Shown here piece after piece: positions 11,108-19,336 of a stretch of 64,000 bases of DNA; within the stretch, counting starts at the first letter, position 1; each line of letters starts with the position of its first letter. The notes beneath the pieces were generated by a model that was not told the DNA's origin, did no database searches, and saw nothing but the letters and a program-made list of their open reading frames with translations. The position numbers and the translations under genes were made by a program. The stretch is from Piscinibacter sp047600445 (lineage in GTDB: Bacteria; Pseudomonadota; Gammaproteobacteria; Burkholderiales; Burkholderiaceae_C), in NCBI RefSeq assembly GCF_047600445.1, contig NZ_JASGKT010000002.1:1736001-1800000 (forward strand), given 5' to 3'.

Positions 11108-11297
11108 GGATCCTGTCAAATCCTCGGCCGGGGGTAGCCGGCTGGTCTGGCAAGTGGGCCGCGCATATCGCGCCGGCGGGGGCTGAGGCGCCTCGGTGGA
11201 CCGCCTCAGGGGGCCTGGCAGCCGGAGCGGCCAGGGGCCGCGGTTCGCGGCGGCCGGCCCGCTCGGGCTGGAGGGATGGCGCGCATTGTACCCGCCG
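11108..11297. other. 190-base gap between rluD and scpB with hairpin and -10-like hexamer
   Basis: A 7-bp inverted repeat (11184-11190/11202-11208) lies in the scpB leader without a T-tract. On the minus strand TACAAT at 11285-11290, a few bases after the rluD stop, could be the -10 of an scpB-rluB promoter, giving a leader of about 170 bases. No convincing -35 is seen. I find no small gene here. Confidence 0.4.
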
Positions 11298-12281
11298 TCA
11301 ACCCGACCCGCCCAGCGCGCGCCAGGCGGGCGCCAGATCGGCCGGCGGCGCGGCCTCGAATTGCAGGGGGCGCCCGTCGATCGGGTGCACGAAGCCGAGC
11401 CGGAAGGCATGCAGCGCCTGGCGCGTCAGGCCCAGCGCCGGCGCGCCGCCGTACAGCGCGTCGGCCACCAGCGGATGCCCGCGCGAGGCCAGGTGCACGC
11501 GGATCTGGTGCGTGCGGCCGCTGTGCAGCGTGCAGCGCAGCGCGCTGAAGCCGTCGCGCGCCGCGACGCGTTCGACGTCGGTGCGCGCCGGCTTGCCGGC
11601 GGCGAGCACCGCCATGCGCACGCGCGACTTCGGGTCGCGGCCGATCGGCGCGTCGACGCTGAACGCCGCCTCGGCCACCTCGCCGTGGCAGATCGCGAGG
11701 TACCGGCGCTGCACCTCGCGCGCGGCGATGGCGCGCACCAGCGCGGTCATCGCCGGCAGCGTCTTGGCCACCACCATCAGGCCGGAGGTGTCCTTGTCGA
11801 GCCGGTGCACGATGCCGGCGCGCGGCAACGCGGCGGCGCCGGCGTGGTGCGCCAGCAGGCCGTTGAGCAGCGTGCCCGACCAGTGGCCCGCGGCCGGATG
11901 CACGACCAGGCCGGCCGGCTTGTCGAGCACCAGCAGTTGCGCGTCCTCGTGCACGACGGCCAGCGCCATCGCCTCGGGCCGGAAGGCGCGGCTCTCCTCG
12001 GTGCCGACCAGCTCGACCGCGATGCGCTGCCCGGCGCGCAGTTTCTGCGCCGCCGCGCGCGCCGCCACGCCGTCGACGCTCACCAGGCCGCGCTCCAGCA
12101 GGCTTTGCAGGTGGCTGCGCGAGAACTCGGGCGCCATCGCCACCAGCAGCTTGTCGAGCCGCTGGCCGTGCCACTCGGGGCCGGCCGGCGCCTCGCGGCG
12201 CTCCGCCGCGCCGTCGCCGTCGACCTCGGCGTCGGCCTCGCCCTGCGGGGGCGGCTCCCTATAATCCGGCGCTTCTGTCAT
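11298..12281 (-). CDS. rluD: RluA/RluD-family 23S rRNA pseudouridine synthase
   Basis: Pseudouridine synthase, probably RluD acting on helix 69 of 23S rRNA. The 327-residue product has an acidic N-terminal extension, an S4 domain at about residues 38-100 (GQRLDKLLVAMAPEFSRSHLQ) and the catalytic motif GIVHRLDKDTSGLMVVAK with the active aspartate in HRLDKDTSG. Downstream it has the SGRTHQIRVHLAS signature. It is divergent from bamD with 38 bases between the starts, the conserved rluD/bamD arrangement (E. coli rluD/bamD), which favours RluD over RluA or RluC. Confidence 0.92.
   Translation of the reverse strand: MTEAPDYREPPPQGEADAEVDGDGAAERREAPAGPEWHGQRLDKLLVAMAPEFSRSHLQSLLERGLVSVDGVAARAAAQKLRAGQRIAVELVGTEESRAFRPEAMALAVVHEDAQLLVLDKPAGLVVHPAAGHWSGTLLNGLLAHHAGAAALPRAGIVHRLDKDTSGLMVVAKTLPAMTALVRAIAAREVQRRYLAICHGEVAEAAFSVDAPIGRDPKSRVRMAVLAAGKPARTDVERVAARDGFSALRCTLHSGRTHQIRVHLASRGHPLVADALYGGAPALGLTRQALHAFRLGFVHPIDGRPLQFEAAPPADLAPAWRALGGSG
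12260..12265 (+). promoter_or_regulatory. Perfect -10 hexamer upstream of bamD
   Basis: TATAAT lies within the first codons of the divergent rluD gene, 54 bases before the bamD ATG, predicting a leader of about 48 bases. No good -35 is present at the expected spacing. The assignment rests on the perfect hexamer in very GC-rich DNA and its position. Confidence 0.45.
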
Positions 12282-12319
12282 GACGTGTCCGCGCGCGAGC
12301 GCGGCGCTAGCCTCAGCCC

Positions 12320-13132
12320 ATGAATGTGATGCCTTGGATCGGCCTGCCGGGCCTGCGTGCAGCCCTCGTGACAGCCACCGTGCTGCTGGCCGCCTGCGGC
12401 TCGGGCCCGAAGGACGAGAGCAGCAACTGGTCGCCCGAGAAATTGTATTCAGAGGCCAAGGACGAGGCCTCGGCCGGCGCCTACGACCGCGCCGCCAAGC
12501 TCTACGAGCGCCTCGAAGGCCGCGCCGCCGGCACGCCGCTGGCGCAGCAGGCGCAGATCGAGCGCGCCTACGTGCTGTGGCGCAGCAACGAGAAGGCCGA
12601 GGCGCTATCGGTGCTGGAGCGCTTCATCAAGCTCAACCCGTCCAGCCCCGGGCTGGACTACGCGCTGTACCTGCAGGGCCTGGTCAACTTCAACGACAAC
12701 CTCGGCATCCTCGGCAAGTTCGCCGCGCAGGACCTGTCCGAGCGCGACCAGCAGGCGGCGCGCGATTCGTACCAGTCGTTCAAGCAGCTCGTCGACCAGT
12801 TCCCGCGCTCGATCTACGCCGAGGACGCGCAGGTGCGCATGAACTACATCGTCAACTCGCTGGCGGCCTACGAGGTGCACGTGGCGCGCTACTACTTCCG
12901 GCGCGGCGCCTACGTGGCCGCGGCCAGCCGCGCGCAGCAGGCGGTGCAGGAGTTCCAGCACTCGCCGGCCGCCGAGGAGGCGCTGGCGATCATGTCGCGC
13001 AGCTACGACCGCCTCGGCCTGGTCGAACTGCGCGACGACGCGCGCCGCGTGCTGGAAGCCAACTTCCCGCAGAGCCGCTTCGCCGGCGAGAGCGGCAACG
13101 CGCCCGACAAGGCGTGGTGGAAGATCTGGTAG
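12320..13132 (+). CDS. bamD: Outer membrane assembly lipoprotein BamD
   Basis: Essential BAM-complex lipoprotein that contacts BamA during outer-membrane protein folding. The 270-residue product has a lipoprotein signal ending LLAAC (Cys26) followed by TPR repeats (KLYSEAKDEASAGAYDRAAKLYERLEG at about 42 onward, LDYALYLQGLVNFN, YEVHVARYYFRRGAYVAAASR), all hallmarks of BamD/ComL. Length is slightly above E. coli BamD (245). It shares the window with bamB but not its operon. It converges on dinG with a single base between the two stops. Confidence 0.96.
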   Translation: MNVMPWIGLPGLRAALVTATVLLAACGSGPKDESSNWSPEKLYSEAKDEASAGAYDRAAKLYERLEGRAAGTPLAQQAQIERAYVLWRSNEKAEALSVLERFIKLNPSSPGLDYALYLQGLVNFNDNLGILGKFAAQDLSERDQQAARDSYQSFKQLVDQFPRSIYAEDAQVRMNYIVNSLAAYEVHVARYYFRRGAYVAAASRAQQAVQEFQHSPAAEEALAIMSRSYDRLGLVELRDDARRVLEANFPQSRFAGESGNAPDKAWWKIW

Positions 13133-13133
13133 C

Positions 13134-15146
13134 TCAGAACGGCACGTCTTCGCGCTCGCGTTCGCTCGCCAGCGTCTCCAGCCAGGCGCTCGCCTCGGCT
13201 TCGTTCGCCACCCGCGTCATCGGCGGCAGCGCTTCGCGCAGGCGCCGGCCGTAGTTCATGCCGGCCATGCGCGGATCGCACACCACCAGCAGGCCGCGGT
13301 CGGTCTCGCTGCGGATCAGCCGCCCGGCGCCCTGCTTGAGCGACACCGCCGCCTCGGCGATGAAGTAGTCGGCGAAGGCGTTGCGGCCCTGCGCCTCGAG
13401 GCGCTTGACGCGCGCCTCGACCAGCGGATCGTTGGGCGGCGGGAACGGCAGCTTGTCGATCAGCACGCATTGCAGCGCGTCGCCGGGCACGTCGATGCCC
13501 TCCCAGAAGCTCTGCGAGCCGACCAGCACCGAGCGCGGCTCGGCGAGGAAGCGCTGCATCAGCGCGCGCTTGGGCGCCTCGCCCTGCTGCAGCACGCGCA
13601 GCGTGTCGCCGGCCGCCTCGAACTCGGCGCGCAACTGCTCGGCGATCGCCTGCAAGGCGCGCAGCGTGGTGGTCAGCACGAAGCTGCGGCCGCCCAGCAC
13701 GCGCGCGAAGCGCGAGGCCAGCGTCGCCACCGCGGCCGGATGCGCCGGCTCGTTCGGCTTGGGCATGCCGGCCGGGATGTACAGCCGCGCGTGCGCCGCG
13801 TAGTCGAACGGGCTGCCCACGCGCAGCGTGCGCGCCGCCTCCAGGCCGGCCTGCTCGGTGAACCAGGCGAGCGCGTCGTCCTCGCCCAGCGTCGCCGAGG
13901 TGAATATCCAGGCTTTGCGGGCGTTGCCCATCTGCTCGGCCAGCGCCTCGCGGATGTCCAGCGGCGACTCGACCAGCCGCGCCTGGTGCGGCGAGACGTC
14001 GATCCAGCGCACCCGGCCGGTGGCCGCCTCGTCGGCGAAGCGGCCGGCCAGCGTGGCCAGCGTGCCGGCGCGCTCGGCGAGCTTGACCAGATCGGGCGAA
14101 AGCTCGGCCACGCCGTCCAGCGCCTGCCCGGCCGCGTCCGCCGCGCGGCCGAGTTCGGCGAGCGCGGCGACGAAGTCCTCGCGCTTCGCACGTTCGTCCC
14201 AGCGCAGCTTGAGCGTGCCGCGCAGATCGCGCAGCGGCCCGGCGGCGGCCAGGCGCAGCTCGCGCGCCGCCTTCTCGACCGCGGCGGCGAGCTCCTGCCA
14301 CTTGGCCAGCCCGCGCGCCAGTTGCAGGCCCAGGCCGAGCAGGTCGCGCGAGAAGTCCAGCGCCTGCGCGGTCGACAGCGTGGTGCCGAGGAACTGCACG
14401 CCGGCCTCGGGCAACTGGTGCGCCTCGTCGAACACCGCCACCTCGACGCTGGGCAGCAGTTCGGCCACGCCGCTGTCGCGCAGCGCCAGGTCGGCGAAGA
14501 ACAGGTGGTGGTTGACCACCACCACGTCGGCCGCCATCGCCTCGCGGCGCGCCCTGACGACGTGGCAGGCGCGGAAGTCGGCGCACTCGCTGCCCAGGCA
14601 GTTCTCGCGCGTCGAGGTCACCAGCGGGATCACGCTGCTGCGCTCGTCCAGGCCGTCCATCTCGGCGAGGTCGCCGCTGCGCGTGGCCTGCGACCACTGC
14701 TCGACCTTGGCGAGCGTGCGCACCGCCCAGCGGTCGGGCAGCGTGGCCGACTGGCGCGCCTGCTTCATGCGGTGCAGGCACAGGTAGCTGGCGCGGCCCT
14801 TGAGCAGCGCCACGCTCACCGGCAGTTGCAGCGCGTCGCGCAGGCGCGGGATGTCGCGCAGGAAGAGCTGGTCCTGCAGGCTCTTGGTGGCGGTGCTGAC
14901 CAGCGCGCGCGCGCCCGACAGCAGCGTCGGCACGAGGTAGGCGAAGGTCTTGCCGACGCCGGTGCCGGCCTCGGCCACCAGCGCGGCGCGCGATTCGATC
15001 GCCTCGGCCACCGCCTCGGCCATGCGCAACTGCACCTCGCGCTCGACGTGGCGCTCGTCGGCCTGGGCCAGCGCGCCCGCGCCCGACAGCGCCCGGCGCG
15101 AGGCGGCGGCGAGGCCGGGCACGGCGTCGGCGGGCTCCGCCGTCAT
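13134..15146 (-). CDS. DinG/YoaA-type ATP-dependent DNA helicase (XPD-like)
   Basis: Superfamily 2 helicase with an iron-sulfur domain, implicated in repair of replication problems. The 670-residue product shows Walker A in EAGTGVGKTFAYLVP, four cysteines suitable for the [4Fe-4S] cluster (CLHR at about 116, then CLGSECADFRAC), DEAH box VFDEAHQLPE, and the C-terminal helicase motifs QSFWEGIDVPGD and QGAGRLIRSETDRG. The start ATG overlaps the stop of the upstream DUF465 gene by 4 bases. DinG and YoaA cannot be separated by eye. The absence of a nuclease domain rules out the Gram-positive DinG type. Confidence 0.92.
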   Translation of the reverse strand: MTAEPADAVPGLAAASRRALSGAGALAQADERHVEREVQLRMAEAVAEAIESRAALVAEAGTGVGKTFAYLVPTLLSGARALVSTATKSLQDQLFLRDIPRLRDALQLPVSVALLKGRASYLCLHRMKQARQSATLPDRWAVRTLAKVEQWSQATRSGDLAEMDGLDERSSVIPLVTSTRENCLGSECADFRACHVVRARREAMAADVVVVNHHLFFADLALRDSGVAELLPSVEVAVFDEAHQLPEAGVQFLGTTLSTAQALDFSRDLLGLGLQLARGLAKWQELAAAVEKAARELRLAAAGPLRDLRGTLKLRWDERAKREDFVAALAELGRAADAAGQALDGVAELSPDLVKLAERAGTLATLAGRFADEAATGRVRWIDVSPHQARLVESPLDIREALAEQMGNARKAWIFTSATLGEDDALAWFTEQAGLEAARTLRVGSPFDYAAHARLYIPAGMPKPNEPAHPAAVATLASRFARVLGGRSFVLTTTLRALQAIAEQLRAEFEAAGDTLRVLQQGEAPKRALMQRFLAEPRSVLVGSQSFWEGIDVPGDALQCVLIDKLPFPPPNDPLVEARVKRLEAQGRNAFADYFIAEAAVSLKQGAGRLIRSETDRGLLVVCDPRMAGMNYGRRLREALPPMTRVANEAEASAWLETLASEREREDVPF

Positions 15147-15346
15147 GCCGGCTCGGGAGGTTCGAGCTCGGCCTCGAGGCGGGCGATCATGTCGCGCAGC
15201 GCCAGGCGGCGCTTCTTCAGGCGACGCATCGCCAGCTCGTCGCCGGGATGCTCGATGGTGGCGCGGTCGATCAGGTCGTCGAGGTCGGCGTGCTCGATGC
15301 GCAGCTCGATCAGTCGACGCGGCAGGGAATGCAGGTTGTCGTCCAT
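15143..15346 (-). CDS. Small YdcH-like protein (DUF465)
   Basis: A 67-residue protein of the DUF465/YdcH family, short helical-hairpin proteins of unknown function common in proteobacteria. The core MRRLKKRRLALRDMIARLEAEL is the family signature and an HADLDDLIDRA segment forms the first helix. The start ATG (15344-15346) gives MDDNLHSLPRRLIELRIEH. It overlaps dinG by 4 bases and is probably co-transcribed with it. Function unknown. Confidence 0.8.
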   Translation of the reverse strand: MDDNLHSLPRRLIELRIEHADLDDLIDRATIEHPGDELAMRRLKKRRLALRDMIARLEAELEPPEPA

Positions 15347-15410
15347 CGACGCGCCACGGCGGAACAGGCCTTAGGTCGCAGAAATCGCCCCGGAGCGGGA
15401 CGGATCAGCG

Positions 15411-15416
15411 ATTATA
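15411..15416 (-). promoter_or_regulatory. Perfect -10 hexamer for the DUF465-dinG transcript
   Basis: On the minus strand TATAAT lies about 65 bases upstream of the DUF465 start, in the 80-base gap before the divergent PP2C gene. On the plus strand the same spot reads TATAGT (15413-15418), only 8 bases before the PP2C ATG, so the gap may carry overlapping divergent promoters. The -35 elements are unclear. Confidence 0.45.
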
Positions 15417-15426
15417 GTTTTCGGCC

Positions 15427-16194
15427 ATGAGCACCACGACCGCCGGCTACCGTCTGTCCGCCGCCACCGGCATCCACCGCGGCGACCGGGCCTACCAGCA
15501 GGACCAGGTGCAGATCATCCCGCACCAGCGCGTGCCCGGCTGCGTGATGGCGGTGCTGGCCGACGGCATGGGCGGCAAGAGCGGCGGGCGCAAGGCCGCC
15601 GACCAGGTGATCCTGACCGCGCAGCAGATCTTCGAGCGCTTCGCCGTCAACCGCGACGACGCGGCCGAGGCGCTCAAGCAACTGGTGCTGGAAGCGCACC
15701 TGATGATCAAGCTGACCGCGATCACCTCCGAGGAGGAGCCGCACAGCACGGTGGCCGCCTGCATCATCGGCCCCACGCGCGAGTGCCACTACGTGCATGC
15801 CGGCGATTCGCGCGTCTACCACTTCCGCGGCTCCGACATGCTCACGCGCACGGTCGACCACTCCTACGTGCAGCGCCTCGTCTCCGAGGGCTCGATCAGC
15901 GAGGAGGACGCCAACAACCACCCGCAGTCGAACCTGCTGACCGGCTGCCTGGGCACGCACCAGGACCCGCCGATCAGCATCGGCCACATCGAGCGGCTGG
16001 AGGTGGGCGACAGCGTGCTGTGCTGCAGCGACGGCCTGTGGCATTACTTCACGCCGCGCGAGCTGGGCGCGATCGTGCATGCCCTGGCGCCGCGCGAGGC
16101 CAGCGAGATGCTGGTCAGCAAGGCGCGCCAGCGCGCCCGCGGCGGCGGCGACAACCTCTCGCTCGCGCTGATCCGCGTCGATCCGCTCGGCTGA
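15427..16194 (+). CDS. PP2C-family serine/threonine protein phosphatase
   Basis: Metal-dependent phosphatase of 255 residues with the PP2C motifs in order: RGDRAYQQDQ (aspartate after the RxNQD-like start), LADGMGGKSGG, TVAACII, HAGDSRVYHF, DHSYVQRLV, LTGCLG, VLCCSDGLW and GGGDNLSLALIRV. This is the stand-alone bacterial Stp/PrpC-like type. No cognate Ser/Thr kinase is in the window, so the substrate is unknown. It converges on the next gene with an 11-base gap. ATG is at 15427, with a -10-like TATAGT just upstream that would give a leaderless or near-leaderless message. Confidence 0.9.
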   Translation: MSTTTAGYRLSAATGIHRGDRAYQQDQVQIIPHQRVPGCVMAVLADGMGGKSGGRKAADQVILTAQQIFERFAVNRDDAAEALKQLVLEAHLMIKLTAITSEEEPHSTVAACIIGPTRECHYVHAGDSRVYHFRGSDMLTRTVDHSYVQRLVSEGSISEEDANNHPQSNLLTGCLGTHQDPPISIGHIERLEVGDSVLCCSDGLWHYFTPRELGAIVHALAPREASEMLVSKARQRARGGGDNLSLALIRVDPLG

Positions 16195-16205
16195 CGGGCG
16201 CCGCG

Positions 16206-16784
16206 TCAGCGCGCGGCCGGGTCGGGCAGCGGCGCGGCCGGCTTGCCCTTCTTCTCGCGCTCGGCGCGGCGCCGCTCGGCCTGCTCGCGGTGCCTTTGCG
16301 CCTCGCGCTGGTGGGCCTCGGCGCGCTCGCGCTTGCGCGCCTCCTGCGCGGCGCGCTCGGCCGGCGACACCGCCGGGGCCGGCGCGCGCGCCGCCTTCGG
16401 CTCGCGCGGCGGGCGCGGCGGCCGGGGTTCGTGCGGCTCGGCGGTCCGCGCGGCGCGCGGGGCGCTGGCGCGTTCGCGCTCGGCGCGCTGCTTCGCCTCG
16501 ATGGCGGCCAGCCGCGCCGTGGCGCGCTGGCGGCGCTGCGCCTCGTCGAGCACGCTTTCCTCGCGGCGCAGCCGCTGCGTCACCTCGCGGTGATCGCCGC
16601 GCGCCGCGTCGACGCAGGCCGTCACCGCGAAGCGCTGCTGGCATTCCTCGCGCTGCGCGCGCAGCCGCGCGTCGGCCTGCGCGCGCTCGTGCGCGATGCG
16701 CTTGCGCTCGGCCACGGCGTCGTCGGCGTGCGCCGGCGCGAGCGCGGCGAGCAGCAGGCAGGCGGCGGCGAGCAGCGGCCTCAT
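16206..16784 (-). CDS. Exported highly charged protein of unknown function
   Basis: A 192-residue protein that I do not recognise. It has a clear Sec signal peptide (MRPLLAAACLLLAALAPAHA, cleavage at about residue 20-21). The mature chain is rich in Arg, Glu, Ala and Gln, with long helical, probably coiled-coil stretches (AERKRIAHERAQADARLRA; REQAERRRAEREKKGK) around a Pro/Arg-rich middle (EPRPPRPPREPKAARAPAP). The two cysteines in EECQQRFAVTACVDAARGD resemble a short motif seen in small betaproteobacterial periplasmic proteins. It starts 2 bases after the zapE stop and is presumably the last gene of that transcript. Function unknown. Confidence 0.7.
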   Translation of the reverse strand: MRPLLAAACLLLAALAPAHADDAVAERKRIAHERAQADARLRAQREECQQRFAVTACVDAARGDHREVTQRLRREESVLDEAQRRQRATARLAAIEAKQRAERERASAPRAARTAEPHEPRPPRPPREPKAARAPAPAVSPAERAAQEARKRERAEAHQREAQRHREQAERRRAEREKKGKPAAPLPDPAAR

Positions 16785-16786
16785 CG

Positions 16787-17884
16787 TCAGGTCAGCGAGG
16801 TGTCGACGGCGCGGCGGTCCAGCGCCAGGAACTCGGCCGACTGCATCTCGGCCAGCCGCGACACCGTGCGCGGGAACTCGTGCGCCAGCGGTCCCTCGGT
16901 GTAGAGCTGCTCGGCGGGCACCTCGGCCGACAGGATCAGCTTGCAGCGCCGGTCGTACAGCACGTCGACCAGCCAGGTGAAGCGGCGCGCCTCGGAGGCC
17001 ATGCGCAGCGGCATGCGCGGCACGCCCGACAGCAGCACGGTGTGGAACTGCGTGGCGATCTCGAGGTAGTCGTTCTGCGAGCGCGGCCCGCCGCACAGCA
17101 CCTTGAAGTCGAACCACACCACGCCGCCGGCGCGGCGCCGCGCGCGCAGCTCGCGGTGCTCGATGCGCAGCACCGGATCCTCGTCGCGCGCCTCGGCGAG
17201 CCGATCGAAGGCCTCGTCCATCGCCGCGTCCGCCTCGGGGCCGAGCGGGCAGTGGTAGAGCTCGACGTGCTCCAGCGTGCGGCGCCGGTAGTCGGTGCCG
17301 TTGTCGACGTCGATGACCTCGAGCCGGCGCTTGAGCAGCTCGATCGCCGGCAGGATGCGGTCGCGGTGCAGGCCGTTCGGGTACAGCGCGTCGGGGTGGA
17401 AGTTCGAGGTCGTCACGATGCTGACGCGGTTCTCGAACAGCGCTTCGAGCAGGCGGTGCAGGATCATCGCGTCGGTCACGTCGGCGACGTGGAACTCGTC
17501 GAAGCAGATCAGCCGGTGCCGCCGCGCGATGCGCGCGCCCAGCTCCTGCAGCGGGTTGACCACGCCCTTGAGATCCTGCAGCTCGCGGTGCACCTCGCGC
17601 ATGAACTCGTGGAAGTGCAGCCGCGTCTTGCGCGTCAGCGGCACCGAGACGAAGAAGCAGTCCATCAGGAAGCTCTTGCCCCGGCCCACGCCGCCGTACA
17701 TGTACACGCCGCGCGGGATCGGCGGGCGCGCGATCAGCTTGGTGATCGCGTTGCTGCGCCGCGCCTTGTAGGCGATCCACTCGTTCTCGCAGCGCTCCAG
17801 GGCGGCCACGGCGCGCAACTGCGCCGGGTCGGCCGCGTAGCCGCGCTCGGCGAGCGTCTGCTGGTACAGCGCGCGGACGCCCAT
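16787..17884 (-). CDS. zapE: Cell division protein ZapE (AFG1-like ATPase)
   Basis: AFG1/ZapE-family P-loop ATPase. In E. coli it interacts with FtsZ and is needed for division under stress. The 365-residue product has Walker A GGVGRGKS at about residues 64-71, Walker B LICFDEFHV, and the family segments HFHEFMREVHREL, TSNFHPDALYPNGLHRDRILPAI and ARRFTWLVDVLYD. I chose the ATG at 17882-17884 (MGVRALYQQTLAERGY), 11 bases downstream of lpdA. The lpdA-zapE pairing at the end of the 2-oxoglutarate dehydrogenase operon is common in Burkholderiales. Confidence 0.93.
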   Translation of the reverse strand: MGVRALYQQTLAERGYAADPAQLRAVAALERCENEWIAYKARRSNAITKLIARPPIPRGVYMYGGVGRGKSFLMDCFFVSVPLTRKTRLHFHEFMREVHRELQDLKGVVNPLQELGARIARRHRLICFDEFHVADVTDAMILHRLLEALFENRVSIVTTSNFHPDALYPNGLHRDRILPAIELLKRRLEVIDVDNGTDYRRRTLEHVELYHCPLGPEADAAMDEAFDRLAEARDEDPVLRIEHRELRARRRAGGVVWFDFKVLCGGPRSQNDYLEIATQFHTVLLSGVPRMPLRMASEARRFTWLVDVLYDRRCKLILSAEVPAEQLYTEGPLAHEFPRTVSRLAEMQSAEFLALDRRAVDTSLT

Positions 17885-17895
17885 GCCCGTCGCGA

Positions 17896-19326
17896 TCAGA
17901 AGTTCAGCGTGCGCTTGTCGACCGCCAGGGCGGCTTCCTTCGTCGCTTCGGACAGCGACGGGTGCGCATGGCAGATGCGCGCGATGTCCTCGGCGCTGGC
18001 CTTGAACTCCATCGCCACCACCGCCTCGGCGATCAGCTCCGAGGCGAACGGCCCGACGATGTGCACGCCGAGGATCTCGTCGGTGGCCGCGTCGGCGAGG
18101 AACTTGACGAAGCCGGTGGTGTCGCCGAGCGCGCGCGCGCGGCCGTTGGCCATGAACGGGAAGCTGCCGGCCTTGTAGGCGCGGCCGGCGGCCTTGAGCT
18201 GCTGCTCGGTCTGGCCGACCCAGGCGATCTCCGGGCTGGTGTAGATCACCCAGGGAATGGTGCCGAAGTTCACGTGGCCGTGCTGGCCGGCGATGCGCTC
18301 GGCCACCGCGACGCCCTCTTCCTCGGCCTTGTGCGCGAGCATCGGCCCGCGCACCACGTCGCCCACCGCCCAGACGTTGGGCAGGTTGGTGCGGCATTCG
18401 TCGTCGACGACGATCGCGCCGCGCTCGTCGAGCTTCAGACCGACGGTCTCGGGGTTCAGGCCGACGGTGTTGGGCACGCGGCCGATCGAGACGATCAGCT
18501 TGTCGACCTCCAGCGTCTGCGCCTCGCCCTTGGCGTTGGCGTAGGCGATGGCGACGCCCTTCTTGCCGGCCTTGACCTCGCCGATCCTGACGCCGAACTC
18601 GAACTTCAGGCCCTGCTTGACGAAGGCCTTGTGCGCCTCCTTGGCCACCTGCTCGTCGGCCGCGCCGAGGAAGCCGGGCAGCGCCTCGAGGATGGTGACC
18701 TCGGCGCCGAGGCGGCGCCACACCGAGCCCATCTCCAGGCCGATCACGCCCGAGCCCACCACGCCGAGCCGCTTGGGCACCGCGGGGATACGCAGCGCGC
18801 CGTCGTTGGAGAGGATCTGCTCCTCGTCGAAGGGCGCGCCCGGCAGCGCGCGCGCGTTCGAGCCGGTGGCGACGATCACGTGCTTGGCGAGCAGCGATTC
18901 GTTCGCCGTACCCGCGACCGCAATCTCATAACCACCCTCACCCGCTTTCACGAACGAGCCGCGGCCGTGGAAGAAGGTCACCTTGTTCTTCTTGAAGAGG
19001 TACAGGATGCCGTCGTTGTTCTGCTTCACGACGGTGTTCTTGCGCGCGACCATTTTGGCCACGTCCATCTTCAGGTTCGTGAGGCTGATGCCGTGCTCGC
19101 CGAAGTGGTGCGCGGCCTGCTCGTAGTGCTCGCTCGATTGCAGCAGCGCCTTGCTCGGGATGCAGCCGACGTTGGTGCAGGTGCCGCCCGGCGCCGGGCC
19201 GCCCTTGTCGTTCTTCCACTCGTCGATGCAGGCGACGCTGGCGCCCAGTTGCGCCGCGCGGATCGCCGCGATGTAGCCGCCCGGGCCGCCGCCGATCACG
19301 ACGACGTCGAATTGTCTGGTGCTCAT
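17896..19326 (-). CDS. lpdA: Dihydrolipoyl dehydrogenase (E3)
   Basis: FAD flavoprotein that reoxidises dihydrolipoamide, here the E3 of the 2-oxoglutarate dehydrogenase complex by position. The 476-residue product has the N-terminal FAD motif GGGPGGY, the redox disulfide in GGTCTNVGCIPSK, the NAD-binding GSGVIGLEMGSVW, the second FAD motif VWAVGDV and the catalytic histidine in CHAHPSLSEA near the C-terminus. It begins 10 bases after sucB stops and is the third gene of sucA-sucB-lpdA. Confidence 0.97.
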   Translation of the reverse strand: MSTRQFDVVVIGGGPGGYIAAIRAAQLGASVACIDEWKNDKGGPAPGGTCTNVGCIPSKALLQSSEHYEQAAHHFGEHGISLTNLKMDVAKMVARKNTVVKQNNDGILYLFKKNKVTFFHGRGSFVKAGEGGYEIAVAGTANESLLAKHVIVATGSNARALPGAPFDEEQILSNDGALRIPAVPKRLGVVGSGVIGLEMGSVWRRLGAEVTILEALPGFLGAADEQVAKEAHKAFVKQGLKFEFGVRIGEVKAGKKGVAIAYANAKGEAQTLEVDKLIVSIGRVPNTVGLNPETVGLKLDERGAIVVDDECRTNLPNVWAVGDVVRGPMLAHKAEEEGVAVAERIAGQHGHVNFGTIPWVIYTSPEIAWVGQTEQQLKAAGRAYKAGSFPFMANGRARALGDTTGFVKFLADAATDEILGVHIVGPFASELIAEAVVAMEFKASAEDIARICHAHPSLSEATKEAALAVDKRTLNF

Positions 19327-19336
19327 CGTGCCGTCC

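Noticed and set aside
12237..12242. -35 element for the bamD promoter
   Set aside because: The position 17 bases upstream of TATAAT does not resemble TTGACA, so only the -10 is reported.
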